Assembly: GCA_965603115.1 (NCBI GenBank) | Contig: CBFDBT010000152.1 | Span: 1-6,941, forward strand | DNA from: CBFDBT01 sp965603115 | GTDB lineage: Bacteria > Pseudomonadota > Alphaproteobacteria > Sphingomonadales > Kordiimonadaceae | Length of the DNA: 6,941 nucleotides | Reading direction: 5' to 3' | Shown here: piece by piece, positions 5,412 through 6,941 of the stretch | How positions within the stretch are numbered: position 1 is the stretch's first letter | How the letters are laid out: each line of letters begins with the position of its first letter | Position numbers and translations under genes: made by a program | Notes under the pieces: generated by a model | The model's input: the letters and a program-made list of their open reading frames with translations, nothing else | Databases searched by the model: none | What the model was told of the DNA's origin: nothing

Positions 5412-6559
5412 CACTCTTCCTTTTTAGTGGTATCGAGAGCATCAAGACCAGCGGCCATTGTGCGGGATAAGAGTTTGATTTCGGACCTGAGGTCATCGGT
5501 GAGATGTTCTTGGCTACGACTCTGCTCTTCAAGCAAACGTTTGATGCCTACATCAATATTGCGCAAGTGGCTCTTTGCCGCCTCATCCATTGTAGCAGGC
5601 TGAGCATTGTCTTCAGGAGCCAGTTTGCTGATGGCGCTAACCAGCTCTTTGTTGGCGAGGTCATTCGCTTGCGTTTTGGCCTGTTGGCTATCTGCAAAAG
5701 CAGATAGGGCTGATGAAATATCGGCTAATGTATTATTAAGTGTTATGCGATCCTCACCCGATTGCTTGAGGGTGCGCTCTAGTCGGTCAATGCCATCTGC
5801 TGTTTGCTCCATAAGAGCGGTTCCATAGGCACCCGGAGCTGAGCCACCAGCACCTTCGCCGCCCCGAGAAAGTTGGGTTACTGAACTTAACCAATCTTCA
5901 AGGTCATTATAAAATCGGCTTTGGGCTTGAGATGCTTGTAAGTCTAAAAAACCTAGTACCAGTGAGCCGGCCAAACCAAATAGGGAGGAGCTAAAGGCGG
6001 TGCCCATGCCAGACAAGGGCGCTTGGAGTCCAGTTTTTAAGTCATCAAACATCAAGGCGGTATCCGAGCCATCCACGCTCAGGCTATTAATTGTGGTGCC
6101 GATAGCACCGATAGTGCCGAGCAAGCCCCAGAAGGTGCCTAAAAGACCTAGGAATACAAGCAGTCCTGTAAGGTAGCGGGAAATCTCGCGACTTTCATCG
6201 AGTCGGGCGGCTACGCCATCCAGCAGGCTATTGGTTGACAGGTTAGAAAGTCGAATGTGAGTCTTATCTTGCTGCCCTTCGAGCATGGTGGCAGCAGCGG
6301 CTAAAAGTTTAGGTGTGCGCGCAACCGACCCACCTTCGCGGCGTTGGAAGGAAACAATCCAGTCTATCTCAATATTGAGATCAAAAACCCTGCGGTAGGT
6401 AAAGAAAATGCCTATTAGTAATGTGCCAACAATAACACCGTTTAACCCTGCGTTAGATAAAAAGGCGCTTTTGAGTGTTGGTGACAAGGCGATGGCAATC
6501 GCGGCGACAATCACCACAAAGATGCTCATGCGCGTTAAATACGTGCCAGGCTTTTTCAT
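5411..6559 (-). CDS. MotA/TolQ/ExbB-family proton channel protein
   Basis: A 382-residue inner-membrane protein. Hydrophobic helices lie at about residues 12-28 and 38-57, then after a cytosolic loop at about 130-155 and 186-206. The third contains GLLGTFWGLLGTIGAI, the glycine-rich pore-lining signature of MotA, TolQ and ExbB, and the fourth AFSSSLFGLAGSLVLGFLDL is the paired helix. The C-terminal 175 residues are hydrophilic with heptad-like stretches and should extend into the cytosol, longer than in TolQ or ExbB. Members assemble as pentamers around two partner helices and turn ion flow into motion. The partner is the next gene, overlapping by one base (TGATG), so the products are probably made in fixed proportion. 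Two adjacent ATGs exist (6562, 6559). GGAGG lies 3 bases before the first and 6 before the second, which favours 6559. Confidence 0.88.
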   Translation of the reverse strand: MKKPGTYLTRMSIFVVIVAAIAIALSPTLKSAFLSNAGLNGVIVGTLLIGIFFTYRRVFDLNIEIDWIVSFQRREGGSVARTPKLLAAAATMLEGQQDKTHIRLSNLSTNSLLDGVAARLDESREISRYLTGLLVFLGLLGTFWGLLGTIGAIGTTINSLSVDGSDTALMFDDLKTGLQAPLSGMGTAFSSSLFGLAGSLVLGFLDLQASQAQSRFYNDLEDWLSSVTQLSRGGEGAGGSAPGAYGTALMEQTADGIDRLERTLKQSGEDRITLNNTLADISSALSAFADSQQAKTQANDLANKELVSAISKLAPEDNAQPATMDEAAKSHLRNIDVGIKRLLEEQSRSQEHLTDDLRSEIKLLSRTMAAGLDALDTTKKEE

Positions 6560-6587
6560 CATATTCCTCCCCAGAGATTACAGATGC

Positions 6588-6605
6588 TCAGGGTATAAAC
6601 CCTGA
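6588..6605. repeat. Perfect inverted repeat in the leader of the stator-like operon
   Basis: TCAGGGT (6588-6594), loop ATAA, ACCCTGA (6599-6605) forms a 7-bp symmetric repeat about 26 bases before the MotA-like start. No T run follows in either direction, so it is not an intrinsic terminator. It overlaps the region where a promoter would be expected (TATATT at about 6609-6604 leftward is a possible -10 with no clear -35). It could be an operator or a leader hairpin. Confidence 0.45.
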
Positions 6606-6662
6606 ATATAATCCTACACAGTTTAAGGGCTGAATTGTGACACGCAATCTTTTCTCGTTAAA

Positions 6663-6677
6663 ATATTAAAATAATAT
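6663..6677 (-). other. AT-only hairpin after the right-edge OmpA-like gene
   Basis: ATATTA-TTT-TAATAT in the leftward sense forms a 6-bp stem of A-T pairs only, 12 bases after the stop codon, followed by TTTAACG. As a terminator it would be weak. The 130-base gap down to the MotA-like gene otherwise holds only the inverted repeat at 6588-6605. Confidence 0.25.
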
Positions 6678-6689
6678 GCGTCTAGTTGA

Positions 6690-6941
6690 TTATAAAGGCG
6701 CAATTCTAACGCCTGCGAGTGAGCCGAGTGTAGGTCCTGTACCGATAGTAATGCGGTCCATATCAGCCCCATTATCTTTTAGATAGGCCGAAATTATCTT
6801 TGCTCGCGCTTGGGTAAGTTTTTTATTGGCCTCTTTAAAGTCATCTGTATTCCCAGCGTAACTAAAGATAAGAACCTTCATAGCGGGTTTGTGTCTCATA
6901 TGTTGCAGGAGATAGTCTAACGCTTCGGCATGTTTTAAACT
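6690..6941 (-). CDS. C-terminal end of an OmpA-like domain protein (partial, 5' end outside window)
   Basis: The frame is open to the right edge and gives the last 83 residues, starting SLKHAEALDYLLQHM. An internal ATG at 6899 is not the start, because the matching OmpA fold begins before it. The fold elements are recognisable: a first helix (AEALDYLLQHM), a strand with YAGNTDD where the Asp of the G-x-TD motif is kept, then NKKLTQARAKIISAYLKDNGAD, matching N-x-x-L-S-x-x-RA-x-x-V-x-x-YL-x-x-x-G and keeping the Arg that contacts peptidoglycan. The usual closing NRRVE strand is missing; the protein instead ends GPTLGSLAGVRIAPL. The domain is therefore divergent at its end. The protein is probably periplasmic, but no signal or membrane part is visible. 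It lies upstream of, and in the same direction as, the MotA/MotB-like pair. Confidence 0.65.
   Translation of the reverse strand, partial: SLKHAEALDYLLQHMRHKPAMKVLIFSYAGNTDDFKEANKKLTQARAKIISAYLKDNGADMDRITIGTGPTLGSLAGVRIAPL

Noticed and set aside
3856..6562. Zorya-type anti-phage system, because of the MotA-like and MotB-like pair
   Set aside because: The genes around the pair are a small lipoprotein, an ABC exporter, rpmE and another OmpA-like protein. No ZorC, ZorD helicase or ZorE nuclease is present, and the setting is ordinary core genome.
4317..6562. Flagellar motA/motB
   Set aside because: The long coiled coil between membrane helix and OmpA domain, the extended channel tail and the absence of any flagellar gene make this a separate stator-like family. 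I kept the family names without gene symbols.
6690..6899. Complete small gene starting at the ATG at 6899
   Set aside because: The frame stays open to the window edge, and the residues before this ATG (AEALDYLLQHM) belong to the same OmpA-like fold, so it is the end of a longer protein.

Overview
The window looks like chromosomal DNA of moderate GC content from an alphaproteobacterium. Four things suggest this: a DUF1192-type small protein next to a PIG3-type quinone oxidoreductase, a cysteine-free alphaproteobacterial L31, a class A small heat-shock protein behind what looks like a ROSE RNA thermometer (a device best known from rhizobia), and a MotA-like/OmpA-like pair close to rpmE. I cannot name the genus. 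I see no tRNA, rRNA, CRISPR array, insertion sequence or integrase.

Left part (1-834): the N-terminal half of a quinone oxidoreductase runs leftward off the edge. It is divergent from a 65-residue DUF1192-like gene that ends in a strong intrinsic terminator. The two genes share a 114-base spacer with apparently overlapping promoters and an inverted repeat at the oxidoreductase -10.

Middle (842-3761): two leftward single genes, hsp20 and rpmE, each have their own control signals. rpmE ends in a clean terminator, and directly behind it lies a sigma32-like promoter for hsp20. The hsp20 leader can fold so that a UCGCU element pairs with the Shine-Dalgarno sequence leaving one G unpaired, which is the hallmark of ROSE thermometers. 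Divergent from rpmE is a complete MsbA-like ABC half-exporter.

Right part (3856-6941, all leftward): a MotA/TolQ/ExbB-type channel protein is translationally coupled to a MotB-like protein (one membrane helix with the proton-path Asp, a long coiled coil, and a C-terminal OmpA peptidoglycan-binding domain). Thirty-eight bases later comes a small lipoprotein with Asp after the lipobox Cys. These three look like one operon for an ion-driven envelope machine of unknown task. Upstream of it, the end of a second, divergent OmpA-like protein enters from the right edge.

Nothing here is clearly a new system. The best candidates for follow-up are the stator-like operon and the hsp20 thermometer.
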